Below, one piece after another: positions 36,162 through 44,886 of a stretch of 64,000 bases of DNA. Source of the DNA: Sulfitobacter sediminilitoris. GTDB taxonomy: Bacteria > Pseudomonadota > Alphaproteobacteria > Rhodobacterales > Rhodobacteraceae. Below the pieces are notes generated by a model. That model ran no database searches. It saw nothing but the letters and a program-made list of their open reading frames with translations, and was not told the DNA's origin. Position numbers and translations under genes: made by a program. Location of the stretch: NCBI RefSeq assembly GCF_010667575.1, contig NZ_JAABNT010000005.1:62001-126000 (forward strand), in the 5' to 3' direction. Position 1 is the stretch's first letter. The number at the start of each line of letters is the position of its first letter.

Positions 36162-36809
36162 ATGGACGTAACGTATTCCCCTCCAACTGACCCCTTGGTC
36201 GTGCTGCACGAAGATGCCGAGGTGCTGCTGGTCGACAAACCCAGCGGTCTGCTCAGCGTGCCGGGCAAAGGCGAGCATCTGGCCGATTGCCTGATTTCCC
36301 GCGTGCAGGCCGCATTCCCTCAAGCGCTGCTGGTGCACCGGCTGGATCGCGACACATCCGGCGTGATGATCTTTGCCATGACACGCTACGCGCAGCGCCA
36401 TCTGGGCCTGCAATTCGAAAAACGCATGACGCGGAAGACCTACGTCGCCCGCGTCTGGGGGGTGCCTGAGCAGAAGTCAGGGCTGATTGACCTGCCGCTG
36501 ATCGTGGATTGGCCCAACCGTCCACTGCAAAAGGTTTGCCATGAAACGGGCAAGCCCGCGCAAACGGAATGGAAGGTCATCAAGTCAGACGATCATACCG
36601 CGCGTATGCGCCTGAGCCCCAAAACAGGCCGCAGCCATCAGTTGCGTGTGCATATGCTTGCACTCGGTCATCCGATCTTGGGTGACCCGTTCTATGCCAC
36701 GGGTCCCGCACGCGATTACCCCCGGCTGATGCTGCACTCAGAGGAGTTGCGTTTCAAACATCCGCAAGGCGGCATATCCATGAAGGTGCGGGCCAAGGCC
36801 CCGTTCTGA
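36162..36809 (+). CDS. RluA-family pseudouridine synthase
   Basis: A 215-residue enzyme isomerising uridine in rRNA or tRNA. The catalytic Asp62 lies in the diagnostic HRLDRDTSGVM motif, and KTGRSHQLRVHMLALGHPILGDPFY near residue 150 is typical of RluA. There is no S4 domain, which fits the short RluA type (tRNA U32 and 23S U746 in E. coli) rather than RluC or RluD; the target is inferred. Its ATG at 36162 is preferred over an in-frame start at 35994, which would run antisense through the NTF2-like gene. Confidence 0.9.
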   Translation: MDVTYSPPTDPLVVLHEDAEVLLVDKPSGLLSVPGKGEHLADCLISRVQAAFPQALLVHRLDRDTSGVMIFAMTRYAQRHLGLQFEKRMTRKTYVARVWGVPEQKSGLIDLPLIVDWPNRPLQKVCHETGKPAQTEWKVIKSDDHTARMRLSPKTGRSHQLRVHMLALGHPILGDPFYATGPARDYPRLMLHSEELRFKHPQGGISMKVRAKAPF

Positions 36810-36815
36810 CAGTGC

Positions 36816-37451
36816 TCAAAGCTTCTTGTAGCAGGACCCGTTTGTGCCAACCTCGACCACCTTGCGAGAGCTTTGCATGCGCTCTGTGTTCAAGCCGATG
36901 ATAATCGCGCCGGGTTTGGCGCTGTCCATCAGCAACTCTTCAAAGGCGGTTTGCATGTCATCGTCTGAAAAGGGCCGGTAAAAGAACAGCAGGTCAAACC
37001 CCGAATAGTCGAACTTCATCGCATCATCGACAAAGGCATCCTCACCCAGTCCATATATGCGCTGTGCCGTTTCGATGTACTCCGGCACGATGTCAAAGCC
37101 GACAGCTTTGACAATCGGGATCAGTTTCTGAGTGCGAAAAAGGCTGAGGTTGCGGCCAATCCCACAGCCGATCTCGACCAGCGTCAGCGGGCGGATGGGC
37201 TGGCGCGAATGGCGAAAATCTGGATCGTCCGGCAGGACAACGGAAAGATCCAGAAGGATGTCTGCCAGCCCGTCAAGAACATAGGGGATGTACTGAAACT
37301 GGCCTTCGGCGCTTTCGACTTCGGGGACGGCCCATGTATCCGGTGCTTCCAGCGCTGCTTTGAATATCTCGCACTTTCGCATCATCTCAAGGTATCGGGT
37401 TTCGATGCTCTTGAGGTCCTCGATGAATTGTTCGGTCTCATATGATCGCAC
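36816..37451 (-). CDS. Class I SAM-dependent methyltransferase-like protein
   Basis: A 211-residue protein with the SAM-binding motif I LVEIGCGIGRNLSLF (residues 91-105), motif II with acidic GFDIVPEY, and a post-II loop FDYSGFDLLFFYRPF. The N-terminal 85 residues are helical and unlike standard methyltransferases. The acceptor cannot be told; the catalytic fold alone is seen. It is convergent with the pseudouridine synthase gene, 6 bp apart. Confidence 0.78.
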   Translation of the reverse strand: MRSYETEQFIEDLKSIETRYLEMMRKCEIFKAALEAPDTWAVPEVESAEGQFQYIPYVLDGLADILLDLSVVLPDDPDFRHSRQPIRPLTLVEIGCGIGRNLSLFRTQKLIPIVKAVGFDIVPEYIETAQRIYGLGEDAFVDDAMKFDYSGFDLLFFYRPFSDDDMQTAFEELLMDSAKPGAIIIGLNTERMQSSRKVVEVGTNGSCYKKL

Positions 37452-37564
37452 GCCTCATCCCCTTTGATCCGGCCACCCCGACAGCATTCACCCTGAAGCC
37501 GTTTGTGTAAATGACTTGATATCTGTGGCTCGCGTCTGATCAGCACCGATCAAAGGGTCAGAAT

Positions 37565-37591
37565 AAAAAAAGGCCGCCCGATCAGGCGGCC
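37565..37591 (-). terminator. Rho-independent terminator of the aldehyde dehydrogenase gene
   Basis: A 7-bp stem GGCCGCC (37572-37578) and GGCGGCC (37585-37591) with a 6-nt loop. On the minus strand it is followed by seven T residues (A run at 37565-37571). It lies 25 bp after the stop of the leftward aldehyde dehydrogenase. Confidence 0.92.
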
Positions 37592-37615
37592 TGTCCCTTG
37601 ATTCTTCAGATGGCC

Positions 37616-39043
37616 TTAGCCTGCGGCCCAACCGGATACGGCTTTGACTTCAAGGAACTCCTCAAGCCCGAACGCCCCGCCTTCACGGCCATTGCCGGAC
37701 TGCTTGTACCCACCAAAGGGGGAGCCTTGGGCAAAGCCCACGCCATTCGTTTCCACCATGCCCGACCGCAGACGGCGCGCCACGCGGCGGCGCTTCTCGT
37801 CATCTTCGGTCTGAACGTAGTTGGTCAGGCCGTAAGGCGTGTCATTTGCGATCTGCACCGCTTCTTCTTCGGTCTCGAACGGGATGATCGACAGAACGGG
37901 GCCAAAGATTTCTTCCTGCGCGATGGTCATGTCGTTTGTCACGTCCGCAAAGACCGTCGGTTTGACGTAATAGCCACGATTCAGCCCATCGGGGCGGCCC
38001 AGACCACCGGCAACCAGCCGCGCCTCGGACATTCCTTTCTCGATCAGGCCCTGGATCTTGTTGTACTGCGCTTCGGACACAACCGGACCGATGTGCTTGC
38101 CTTCTTCGGACGCCGGGCCGACATGGGTGTTGTTGGCGACATCTGCCGCCATTTCGACCGCTTCGTCATAGCGCGACTTGTGCACCAGCATCCGGGTCGG
38201 TGCGTTGCACGACTGGCCGGAGTTGCGGAAACAGCGGATCGCACCCGCCTTGGCTGCCTTGGGGTGAGCGTCTTCAAAGATGATGTTCGCACCCTTACCG
38301 CCCAACTCAAGACTGACGCGCTTGAGGGTGTCTGCTGCGGCCTTGGAAATCGCGATGCCCGCACGGGTGGAGCCGGTAAAGCTGACCATATCCACATCAG
38401 GGTGGCAGGACAGTTGCGAGCCGACGCCCGCGCCATCGCCGTTGACCATATTGAACACACCGGGGGGGAAGCCCGCCTCATCCATGAACTCCGCAAACAG
38501 CAGGCCGGACAGCGGTGCAATCTCGGACGGCTTCAGCACGACCGTACAGCCGGTTGCCACTGCCGGGATCGCCTTGAGGATGATCTGGTTCATCGGCCAG
38601 TTCCAGGGCGTGATCAATGCGCAAACCCCGATAGGCTCCAGCAGCGTCTTCTCGGTTGCGGTAAAGTCTTTCTCGAACTCGAAGGTCTCGAAAGCCTTGA
38701 GGAAACCACCAATATGCCAGCTGCCTGCGCCAACCTGTTGCTGGCGGCTCAGGTCAATCGGCGCGCCCATTTCCATCGACATGGCCTGCGCCATCTCTTC
38801 CTGGCGGCGATCATAGATCTCGGCGAGTTTCTTGATCAGCGCCACGCGCTCTTCGCGCGGGGTCTGCGACCAGCCGTCGAAAGCCGCACGTGCGGCGGCG
38901 ACAGCCGCATCCGTATCCGCCTGATCGCCAAGGGATATCACGGCGCATTGCTCTTCGGTGGAAGGGTCGATTACGGGGAAATCATTGGCCTTGGCGGGGG
39001 CGACCCACTTGCCATTGATATAGAACTCACGCTTTTCCAACAT
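37616..39043 (-). CDS. NAD(P)-dependent aldehyde dehydrogenase
   Basis: A 475-residue ALDH-superfamily enzyme. The oxyanion block PWNWP (146-150), the base Glu246 in LELGGKGAN and the nucleophile Cys279 in NSGQSCNAP are intact, and QEEIFGPVL and GGYKQSG are conserved. It oxidises an aldehyde to its acid; the substrate is unknown. The start giving MLEKREFYINGKW is preferred; the 22 residues before it are not ALDH-like. It is divergent from the peroxiredoxin gene across a 153-bp region with a dyad. Confidence 0.93.
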   Translation of the reverse strand: MLEKREFYINGKWVAPAKANDFPVIDPSTEEQCAVISLGDQADTDAAVAAARAAFDGWSQTPREERVALIKKLAEIYDRRQEEMAQAMSMEMGAPIDLSRQQQVGAGSWHIGGFLKAFETFEFEKDFTATEKTLLEPIGVCALITPWNWPMNQIILKAIPAVATGCTVVLKPSEIAPLSGLLFAEFMDEAGFPPGVFNMVNGDGAGVGSQLSCHPDVDMVSFTGSTRAGIAISKAAADTLKRVSLELGGKGANIIFEDAHPKAAKAGAIRCFRNSGQSCNAPTRMLVHKSRYDEAVEMAADVANNTHVGPASEEGKHIGPVVSEAQYNKIQGLIEKGMSEARLVAGGLGRPDGLNRGYYVKPTVFADVTNDMTIAQEEIFGPVLSIIPFETEEEAVQIANDTPYGLTNYVQTEDDEKRRRVARRLRSGMVETNGVGFAQGSPFGGYKQSGNGREGGAFGLEEFLEVKAVSGWAAG

Positions 39044-39113
39044 CGGTAACTCCTTATTATTGGTGGGGCGCGCCACGCGGGGCCGCCCAAATTCGCGCCA
39101 CTGTGTCACCGCG

Positions 39114-39129
39114 CTTGCACCACTGCAAG
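39114..39129. promoter_or_regulatory. Dyad in the peroxiredoxin/aldehyde-dehydrogenase intergenic region
   Basis: Perfect 6-bp arms CTTGCA (39114-39119) and TGCAAG (39124-39129), 4-bp spacer. It is centrally placed between two divergent genes and about 20-40 bp before AT-rich -10-like hexamers (TAAGAT, TATAAA at 39162-39178). A shared operator is possible. Confidence 0.35.
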
Positions 39130-39196
39130 GGGTGGTGTGCTGGGCGGGAATGACTACATACTAAGATAGAATATAAATCTGACCCCGGAGGATACC

Positions 39197-39850
39197 ATGG
39201 GCTTGCGCATCAACGACACGATCCCTGATTTGACCGTCGAAACCGACCAAGGCACCATGTCCCTGCATGATTTCGTAGGCGACAGCTGGGCCATCCTGTT
39301 CTCTCACCCAAAGGATTTCACACCTGTCTGCACCACGGAATTCGGCGCTGTCGCACAGCTTGCCGATGAATGGGACAAACGTGGCACCAAGGTGATCGGC
39401 GTCAGCGTCGATGGCGTTGAGGACCACAAGAAGTGGAAAGGCGATATTGAAACGGTAGCAGGCACCAAGGCCGGTTTCCCGATCATCGCGGATGAGGGCC
39501 TCGAAGTGTCCAAGGCATTCGACATGCTGCCTGCCGAAGCCTATCTGCCCGACGGTCGCACGCCAGCCGATTCTGCGACGGTGCGGTCTGTCTTCATCAT
39601 CGGGCCGGACAAGAAACTGAAGCTCTCGATGACCTATCCCATGACCGTCGGACGCAACTTTGCCGAAGTGTTGCGCGCGCTGGATGGGCTGCAGACCTCA
39701 ACGGGAAAAGGCGTTGCAACACCCGCCAACTGGAATGTGGGCGATGATGTGATCATCCCGACAGCCGTGTCCGACGAAGACGCGAAAACCAAGTTTGGCG
39801 ATTTCAAAACCGTGCTGCCCTACCTGCGGATGACCAGCGATCCCAGCTAA
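39197..39850 (+). CDS. Peroxiredoxin (1-Cys, Prx6 type)
   Basis: A 217-residue peroxiredoxin. The peroxidatic Cys45 lies in HPKDFTPVCTTEFG, with Arg in PDGRTPADSATVRSVFIIGP and a C-terminal arm typical of the 1-Cys Prx6 group (VPTAVSDEDAKTKFGDFKTVLPYLR type). It reduces peroxides in the cytoplasm, with glutathione or thioredoxin resolving. A CGGAGGATACC ribosome site precedes the ATG. Its stop overlaps the convergent glycosyltransferase-like gene by 4 bases. Confidence 0.93.
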   Translation: MGLRINDTIPDLTVETDQGTMSLHDFVGDSWAILFSHPKDFTPVCTTEFGAVAQLADEWDKRGTKVIGVSVDGVEDHKKWKGDIETVAGTKAGFPIIADEGLEVSKAFDMLPAEAYLPDGRTPADSATVRSVFIIGPDKKLKLSMTYPMTVGRNFAEVLRALDGLQTSTGKGVATPANWNVGDDVIIPTAVSDEDAKTKFGDFKTVLPYLRMTSDPS

Positions 39851-40524
39851 AACAGGCCAAAGACTTTTTTGCGGGGCGTCATGGTATCCAGATATTTCTG
39901 GTAATCGTGTCGCCCCGTGATCGTTCCATCAGCGACCGCGCAGAACAGTTCAACCGAACTACGCTTGCGAGACTGGAACAGATGGAAGAATTCCATCTCT
40001 CCATAAAACGTTCCAACACCGAACACACCTTGATCTGCCAACGGCCATTTCGGCTGAATAGCAAACCGTGGCGGAATCAGGGACACTGGCACGTCGCGCT
40101 CTTGCGCGATGTCGGTCAGGACTTGTGCGACGTCCTGATCATCGGTCCGCTCAAGTCCCGGTTCCCCAAAATCAGCATACATCGTCGATGGCAGTGCCAT
40201 GAACATCGGGCCCGCATAAACGCGATTGGGATCCTTGTGGTTTGCCACCTGCGACAAGCCCACCAACGCCCCGTCTTTCGCGCTTGAGACCATCCGGTCA
40301 AACGCGTCCCGCGACAATGGGAAAGCATCGATATCGGCGATCACCACGACGTCATGCTCTGGCGGGCCTGCCAGTACCTGCGCCATCCAGCCTGCATGTG
40401 TCTGAGCGTTGTCCAAAAACTGGTTCAGCGGGATATCGAAGTGCTTGAACACCCGCGCCTGCGCGGCAACCAATTCGGGTGGGATGTTGTCGCGATAATA
40501 GCTGTGCACGACAGGGATGCTCAT
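39847..40524 (-). CDS. Uncharacterised protein, coupled to a glycosyltransferase
   Basis: A 225-residue protein I do not recognise with confidence. It begins MSIPVVHSYYRDNIP and holds VVVIADIDAFPLSRDAFDRM, in which DID resembles a metal-binding DxD of glycosyltransferase folds, then YAGPMFMALPSTMYADFG and GVFGVGTFYGEMEFFHLF. It could transfer or recognise a sugar. Start and stop are set by the 4-base overlap with the upstream GT25 gene, so the two form a unit. The longer frame from 40758 would run back through the GT25 gene and is rejected. Confidence 0.72.
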   Translation of the reverse strand: MSIPVVHSYYRDNIPPELVAAQARVFKHFDIPLNQFLDNAQTHAGWMAQVLAGPPEHDVVVIADIDAFPLSRDAFDRMVSSAKDGALVGLSQVANHKDPNRVYAGPMFMALPSTMYADFGEPGLERTDDQDVAQVLTDIAQERDVPVSLIPPRFAIQPKWPLADQGVFGVGTFYGEMEFFHLFQSRKRSSVELFCAVADGTITGRHDYQKYLDTMTPRKKVFGLF

Positions 40525-41297
40525 GTCAGTGCCCTTTTCGCACGCCGTTTGAGAGTGTTGGCGCGTCGGTTCTCTGCGATCACGCGCGCGGCCCGTTTCA
40601 GCGGATAGGATGGGCTGCGGCTGTCTCCGCCGCGCTTGTTTCCGATCCCTGAGACAATTTCGCTTTCTGCGTCGGTCGTGGAAAAGCAGGGCGGATAAAG
40701 TGCGACACCGCCATCGTTTTGCTGCATCAGGCGACGCAGGTGAATATCGACCGGACATGTGATGGGGTAGGCAGAGCGCACAAATCTTTCAGCGCCTCCG
40801 CGGGACCAAAGCAGCGCGGTCGTGCGCATCGGGAAGTAATGTGCGCGGTGCAACATCGTCATTTGCGACCCGGCATATATCTCGTAAAGCGGAGTTGCGA
40901 TCTTCAGCTTGCCTGCGGCAAGGTGGGCCACATCCCATGCGGTCCGGTCGTCCTGTGCATCCGCCAGAAGCGCTCGCGATATCGCAAACGCACCGGGCAG
41001 GGGTTTCATGTCATCTTCCAGCACCAGCGCAAATCGAGCAGTTGAAGCGAGAAATCGCTTCGCCACCTCTACGTGGCTTATATAACAACCGACTTCTCCG
41101 CCCGTCAGATCGCGCCCCATCAACGCGCGTGCCGCCTCGGCGCTATATTCAGGGACTTCACGAAGGTCCTTGTACCTTCCATCGAACGCCGAGTGACGGA
41201 CAAAGGCGACCCCCTCTGACCGCATAGCTTCTGTAGCCGCATCAAGACGTGCGTCAGAACCATCAAGATTGATGAGGAAGATCGGCAGGTCAGTCAT
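40521..41297 (-). CDS. Glycosyltransferase family 25 (LPS-type) protein
   Basis: A 258-residue GT25-like enzyme. It begins LPIFLINLDGSDARLDAATEAM, the usual opening of this family, and has the acidic motif ALVLEDDMKPL (Glu94-Asp95-Asp96) for nucleotide-sugar and metal binding and GEVGCYISHVEVAKRF. Such enzymes add hexoses to lipopolysaccharide or other surface glycans at the inner membrane. The ATG at 41297 is used; the longer frame to 41372 adds a non-conserved stretch. It is coupled (ATGA) to the 225-residue protein gene. Confidence 0.85.
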   Translation of the reverse strand: MTDLPIFLINLDGSDARLDAATEAMRSEGVAFVRHSAFDGRYKDLREVPEYSAEAARALMGRDLTGGEVGCYISHVEVAKRFLASTARFALVLEDDMKPLPGAFAISRALLADAQDDRTAWDVAHLAAGKLKIATPLYEIYAGSQMTMLHRAHYFPMRTTALLWSRGGAERFVRSAYPITCPVDIHLRRLMQQNDGGVALYPPCFSTTDAESEIVSGIGNKRGGDSRSPSYPLKRAARVIAENRRANTLKRRAKRALT

Positions 41298-41468
41298 CGC
41301 GCCCGATCCTAGCGGATCGTTCTGACCGGCGCTAGCAGATGCTGTCACCCAGCGGTGAAGAAATGGCTGCATGCTGTTGGGGAATTCGCCATCGCGTGGC
41401 TAGTTGTTTTCCTATTTCCCACAGGTGAAATTTTCGTCGCAACCATGTTCAATCAGGCAGACACCATA

Positions 41469-41493
41469 CTCCCCGATGCGGCGCATCGGGGAG
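41469..41493 (-). terminator. GC-rich hairpin after the Tat-type L,D-transpeptidase
   Basis: Arms CTCCCCGATG (41469-41478) and CATCGGGGAG (41484-41493) with a 5-nt apex. It lies 21 bp after the stop of the leftward L,D-transpeptidase gene. No T tract follows on that strand, so it is only a possible terminator. Confidence 0.4.
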
Positions 41494-41514
41494 CACCACA
41501 TTGGATCTGAAGGC

Positions 41515-42072
41515 TTAATGAAGGACGACGCGCGTCCCACTGGGCACCCGCTCATACAGGTCAATCGCGTGGGCGTTGATCATCCGAACACAGCCATTTG
41601 ACCGGCGCGTGCCCATCGTATGCGGCTGGGGCGTACCATGGATGCGCAAAAGGGTGTCACGGTCCCCGTCGTAGAGATACAGTGCGCGCGCCCCCAGCGG
41701 ATTGTTGGGGCCGCCGTCCATGCCGTCGGCGTATTGCAGATACTTCTCGGGTTCCCGTTCGATCATCGCCTTGGTTGGCGTCCAACGCGGCCATTCAGCC
41801 TTGCGACCAATGGTGAACGCGCCACTCTCGTAGAGTCCTTCGCGACCAATACCCACGGGATAGCGTACAGCCTTGCGCCCCGGCATCGTCCAGTAAAGCG
41901 CGAACTGCCCGGGGTCGACGTGGATTTCGCCCGGTTCGAACTCCGCCTTGATCCGGACGATACGCGCCTGATGTTCGGGCGGTATCTGGTAGGCTTGGGT
42001 GGCGGCGACGGCCTGTCCGCCGAAAAGAGTTGCGGCACCCGTGGCCAGAAAATTGCGTCTGCTCAAAGGCAT
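41515..42072 (-). CDS. Tat-exported L,D-transpeptidase (YkuD/ErfK type)
   Basis: A 185-residue periplasmic enzyme. The N-terminus LSRRNFLATGA is a twin-arginine signal, unusual but known for this family in alphaproteobacteria. The YkuD domain holds HGTPQPHTMGTRRSNGCVRM with His145 and His151 and catalytic Cys161. It cross-links peptidoglycan or attaches lipoproteins. It is distinct from the signal-less enzyme at 8748-9254. It lies downstream of pnp on the same strand, after pnp's terminator. Confidence 0.91.
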   Translation of the reverse strand: MPLSRRNFLATGAATLFGGQAVAATQAYQIPPEHQARIVRIKAEFEPGEIHVDPGQFALYWTMPGRKAVRYPVGIGREGLYESGAFTIGRKAEWPRWTPTKAMIEREPEKYLQYADGMDGGPNNPLGARALYLYDGDRDTLLRIHGTPQPHTMGTRRSNGCVRMINAHAIDLYERVPSGTRVVLH

Positions 42073-42162
42073 TTCTCATCGTCCTCTTTCTTTGTTCGGT
42101 TAAATAACGCCGAGACTTCGGAAAAAGTTGCATTTCGAGCCGCTCTGTCAAGCCTGCAAGAC

Positions 42163-42192
42163 AAAAGCCCCGGCGTTTCCACCGGGGCTTTT
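42163..42192 (-). terminator. Terminator after pnp
   Basis: Perfect 11-bp arms AAAAGCCCCGG (42163-42173) and CCGGGGCTTTT (42182-42192), 8-nt loop. Because the stem ends in A/T runs it can act on both strands; it lies 25 bp after the pnp stop. Confidence 0.88.
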
Positions 42193-42216
42193 GCGATTGT
42201 TCAAAGAAGGTGCGGA

Positions 42217-44352
42217 TCAGTCCTCCGCTTTCTCTTCTTTCTTGATCTCTTCGCCGGTCTCCTGATCGACAACTTTCATCGACAGGCGCACCTTGCCGCG
42301 ATCGTCAAAGCCCAGAAGCTTGACCTTCACTTCCTGGCCTTCCTTCAGAACGTCCGAAGGATGGTTCAGGCGGCGGTTCTCGATCTGGGACACGTGGACC
42401 AGACCGTCGCGCTTGCCAAAGAAGTTCACGAAGGCACCGAAGTCCACGATCTTGACGACCGTACCTGTGTAGATCGCGCCTTCTTCGGGCTCGGCCACGA
42501 TGGCGTGGATCATGTCGTAGGCTTTCTTGATGCTGTCGCCGTTTGGCGATGCGATCTTGATGATGCCTTCGTCGTTGATGTCGACCTTCGCGCCGGACAC
42601 TTCAACGATTTCACGGATGACCTTGCCGCCGGATCCGATAACTTCACGGATCTTGTCCGTAGGCACCTGCATGGTTTCAATGCGTGGCGCATGGACAGAG
42701 AAGTCGGCCGCACCGGTGATCGCCTTGTTCATCTCACCCAGGATGTGCATCCGGCCGTCCTTGGCCTGAGCCAGGGCTTTCTCCATGATCTCGGGCGTGA
42801 TGCCCGCGACCTTGATGTCCATCTGCAAGGATGTGATGCCGTCCTTGGTGCCGGCAACCTTGAAGTCCATGTCGCCAAGGTGGTCTTCGTCACCTAGAAT
42901 GTCGGACAGGATCGCGTAAGACCCGTCATCCTCAAGGATCAGACCCATCGCCACACCGGCCACGGCTGTCTTGAGCGGCACGCCCGCGTCCATCATGGAC
43001 AGCGAGCCACCGCAGACGGAGGCCATGGAGGACGAGCCGTTGGATTCCGTGATCTCGGACACCACGCGAATGGTATAGGGGAAGTCCGTTGCCGCAGGCA
43101 GAACCGCCTGAAGCGCACGCCATGCCAGCTTGCCGTGACCCACTTCGCGGCGGCCGGGAGGGCCCACGCGGCCCACTTCACCAACCGAATAGGGTGGGAA
43201 GTTGTAGTGCAGCAGGAAGTTGGACTTGAAGTTGCCGTGCAGCGCGTCGATGAACTGCTCATCGTCGCCGGTGCCCAGAGTGGTCACAACCAGACCCTGC
43301 GTCTCACCACGGGTGAAGAGCGCCGAACCATGCGTCCGCGGCAGAATGCCTGTCTCACAGACGATATCGCGGATCTCATCGGTTTTACGACCGTCGATAC
43401 GCTTGCCGGTTTTCACCACATCGCCGCGCAGGATTGACGCTTCCAGCTTCTTCATCGCGGAGCCAAGGTTCGCGTCCTCAAGCTGCTCATCAGAGAGTTG
43501 GCCTTTGATCGTCTCGCGGGCGGCCGAAACCGCTGCCGTGCGCTCTTGCTTGTCCATAATCGCGAAAGCGGCGCGCATCTCTTTCTCGCCTGCCTTTTTC
43601 ACGGCCTCATAGAGGTCGGAATAATCGACCGGCTGGAAATCGAACGGCTCTTTCGCGGCATCTTCGGCCAGATCAATGATCAGGTCGATGACGGGCTGGA
43701 TGTTTTCGTGCGCGAACTTTACCGCGCCCAGCATTTCCTCTTCGCTCAGCTCGTAGGCTTCGGATTCAACCATCATCACGGCGTCTTTGGTGCCGGCAAC
43801 AACCAGGTCCAGACGCTGTTCCGGGTTCAGACGCAGATCCTGCATGTCATCCACGGTTGGGTTCAGGATGTATTCGCCATCCTCGAAACCAACACGGCAA
43901 CCGGCAATCGGACCCATGAAGGGCGCGCCGGAAATGGTCAGCGCGGCAGAAGCCGCGATCATCGCAACCATGTCTGGGTCGTTGACCAGATCGTGGGACA
44001 GCACGGTACACATCACCAGAACTTCGTTTTTGAAGCCCGGTACGAACAGCGGGCGGATCGGACGGTCGATCAGACGCGCGGTAAGCGTTTCTTTTTCGGT
44101 CGGACGCGCCTCGCGCTTAAAGAAACCGCCGGGCACTTTACCCGCGGCGTAATACTTTTCCTGGTAGTGGACGGTCAGTGGAAAGAAGTCCTGACCTGGC
44201 TTTTGCTGACGTGCAAAAGTGACGTTCGCCATGACGCTGGTTTCGCCCAGCGTTGCAATCACGGACCCATCCGCCTGACGGGCCACTTTACCGGTTTCCA
44301 GTGTGAGCGTTTCCTCACCCCACTGCATCTCTTTTTTCGTTACGTTAAACAT
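42217..44352 (-). CDS. pnp: Polyribonucleotide nucleotidyltransferase (PNPase)
   Basis: A 711-residue phosphorolytic 3'-5' exoribonuclease of the RNA degradosome. Two RNase PH domains are seen (FVPGFKNEV-type first half, and [22 protein letters not shown] with [15 protein letters not shown] in the second), then a KH domain ([21 protein letters not shown], near residue 565) and an S1 domain ([30 protein letters not shown]) near 632. The tail is lysine- and glutamate-rich. Its normal neighbour rpsO is 3.2 kb upstream here because four other features intervene. Confidence 0.97.
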   Translation of the reverse strand: MFNVTKKEMQWGEETLTLETGKVARQADGSVIATLGETSVMANVTFARQQKPGQDFFPLTVHYQEKYYAAGKVPGGFFKREARPTEKETLTARLIDRPIRPLFVPGFKNEVLVMCTVLSHDLVNDPDMVAMIAASAALTISGAPFMGPIAGCRVGFEDGEYILNPTVDDMQDLRLNPEQRLDLVVAGTKDAVMMVESEAYELSEEEMLGAVKFAHENIQPVIDLIIDLAEDAAKEPFDFQPVDYSDLYEAVKKAGEKEMRAAFAIMDKQERTAAVSAARETIKGQLSDEQLEDANLGSAMKKLEASILRGDVVKTGKRIDGRKTDEIRDIVCETGILPRTHGSALFTRGETQGLVVTTLGTGDDEQFIDALHGNFKSNFLLHYNFPPYSVGEVGRVGPPGRREVGHGKLAWRALQAVLPAATDFPYTIRVVSEITESNGSSSMASVCGGSLSMMDAGVPLKTAVAGVAMGLILEDDGSYAILSDILGDEDHLGDMDFKVAGTKDGITSLQMDIKVAGITPEIMEKALAQAKDGRMHILGEMNKAITGAADFSVHAPRIETMQVPTDKIREVIGSGGKVIREIVEVSGAKVDINDEGIIKIASPNGDSIKKAYDMIHAIVAEPEEGAIYTGTVVKIVDFGAFVNFFGKRDGLVHVSQIENRRLNHPSDVLKEGQEVKVKLLGFDDRGKVRLSMKVVDQETGEEIKKEEKAED

Positions 44353-44368
44353 CTACGTTTCCTGTTTC

Positions 44369-44383
44369 GGTCCACGTTGGACC
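44369..44383 (-). promoter_or_regulatory. Small hairpin in the pnp leader
   Basis: Perfect 6-bp arms GGTCCA and TGGACC with a CGT loop, 16-31 bases before the pnp ATG on the minus strand. E. coli pnp is autoregulated through a leader hairpin; a similar role here is only a guess. Confidence 0.3.
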
Positions 44384-44600
44384 ATTTGCATAGGGGCCGA
44401 ATTGCCCCTGACCGCGGTATCTTCATATGAGAGGCGCTGCGGTCCGGGCGCCGGCTTTCAGATGGGCCGCGTGTACAGGAGTTTTCGGCCCGTGGAAAGG
44501 GCGACAAATCGCCGGTCACAGCGCGTTAACCAATCAGTAATAACTGCACGCGACGGTTGTGATATCTTTGCGATAGAATCGACATGGGGAGGATGACGAT

Positions 44601-44816
44601 ATGACCACACATGACCTGAAAGCCAAGGCTGCCCACCTAGAACAGATGTTCGAAAATACCCAGCCCGAGGACCGGCTGAAACTGCGCCCGGAGGTCCAGC
44701 GCGTGATCCAGACGCTTGCGGCGCACCATCAGCCAATCCCTCTGCGACTTCGCCAGATTGAGCGCAAGCTGGAAGAGGAAGCCTTTGACGACATGTTCGA
44801 GAACATGCCTGTCTAG
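44601..44816 (+). CDS. Small uncharacterised helical protein (71 residues)
   Basis: An ORF of 71 residues with a GGGGAGGATG ribosome site about 10 bases before its ATG. The protein is soluble and strongly charged, probably helical, with no signal peptide or Cys. A short motif occurs twice: QMFENTQ near residue 16 and DMFENMP at the very end, with a basic middle (LRLRQIERKLEEE). I know no family for it. It is divergent from pnp and convergent with the amidinotransferase gene, standing alone. Codon use is like its neighbours, so it is likely real. Confidence 0.6.
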   Translation: MTTHDLKAKAAHLEQMFENTQPEDRLKLRPEVQRVIQTLAAHHQPIPLRLRQIERKLEEEAFDDMFENMPV

Positions 44817-44886
44817 CCAGACCTTAGGTATCAAAGTGGCGGCGTGATGCCGAACACGAGGGCTCCCGGATAAATCCGCCGCTTCT

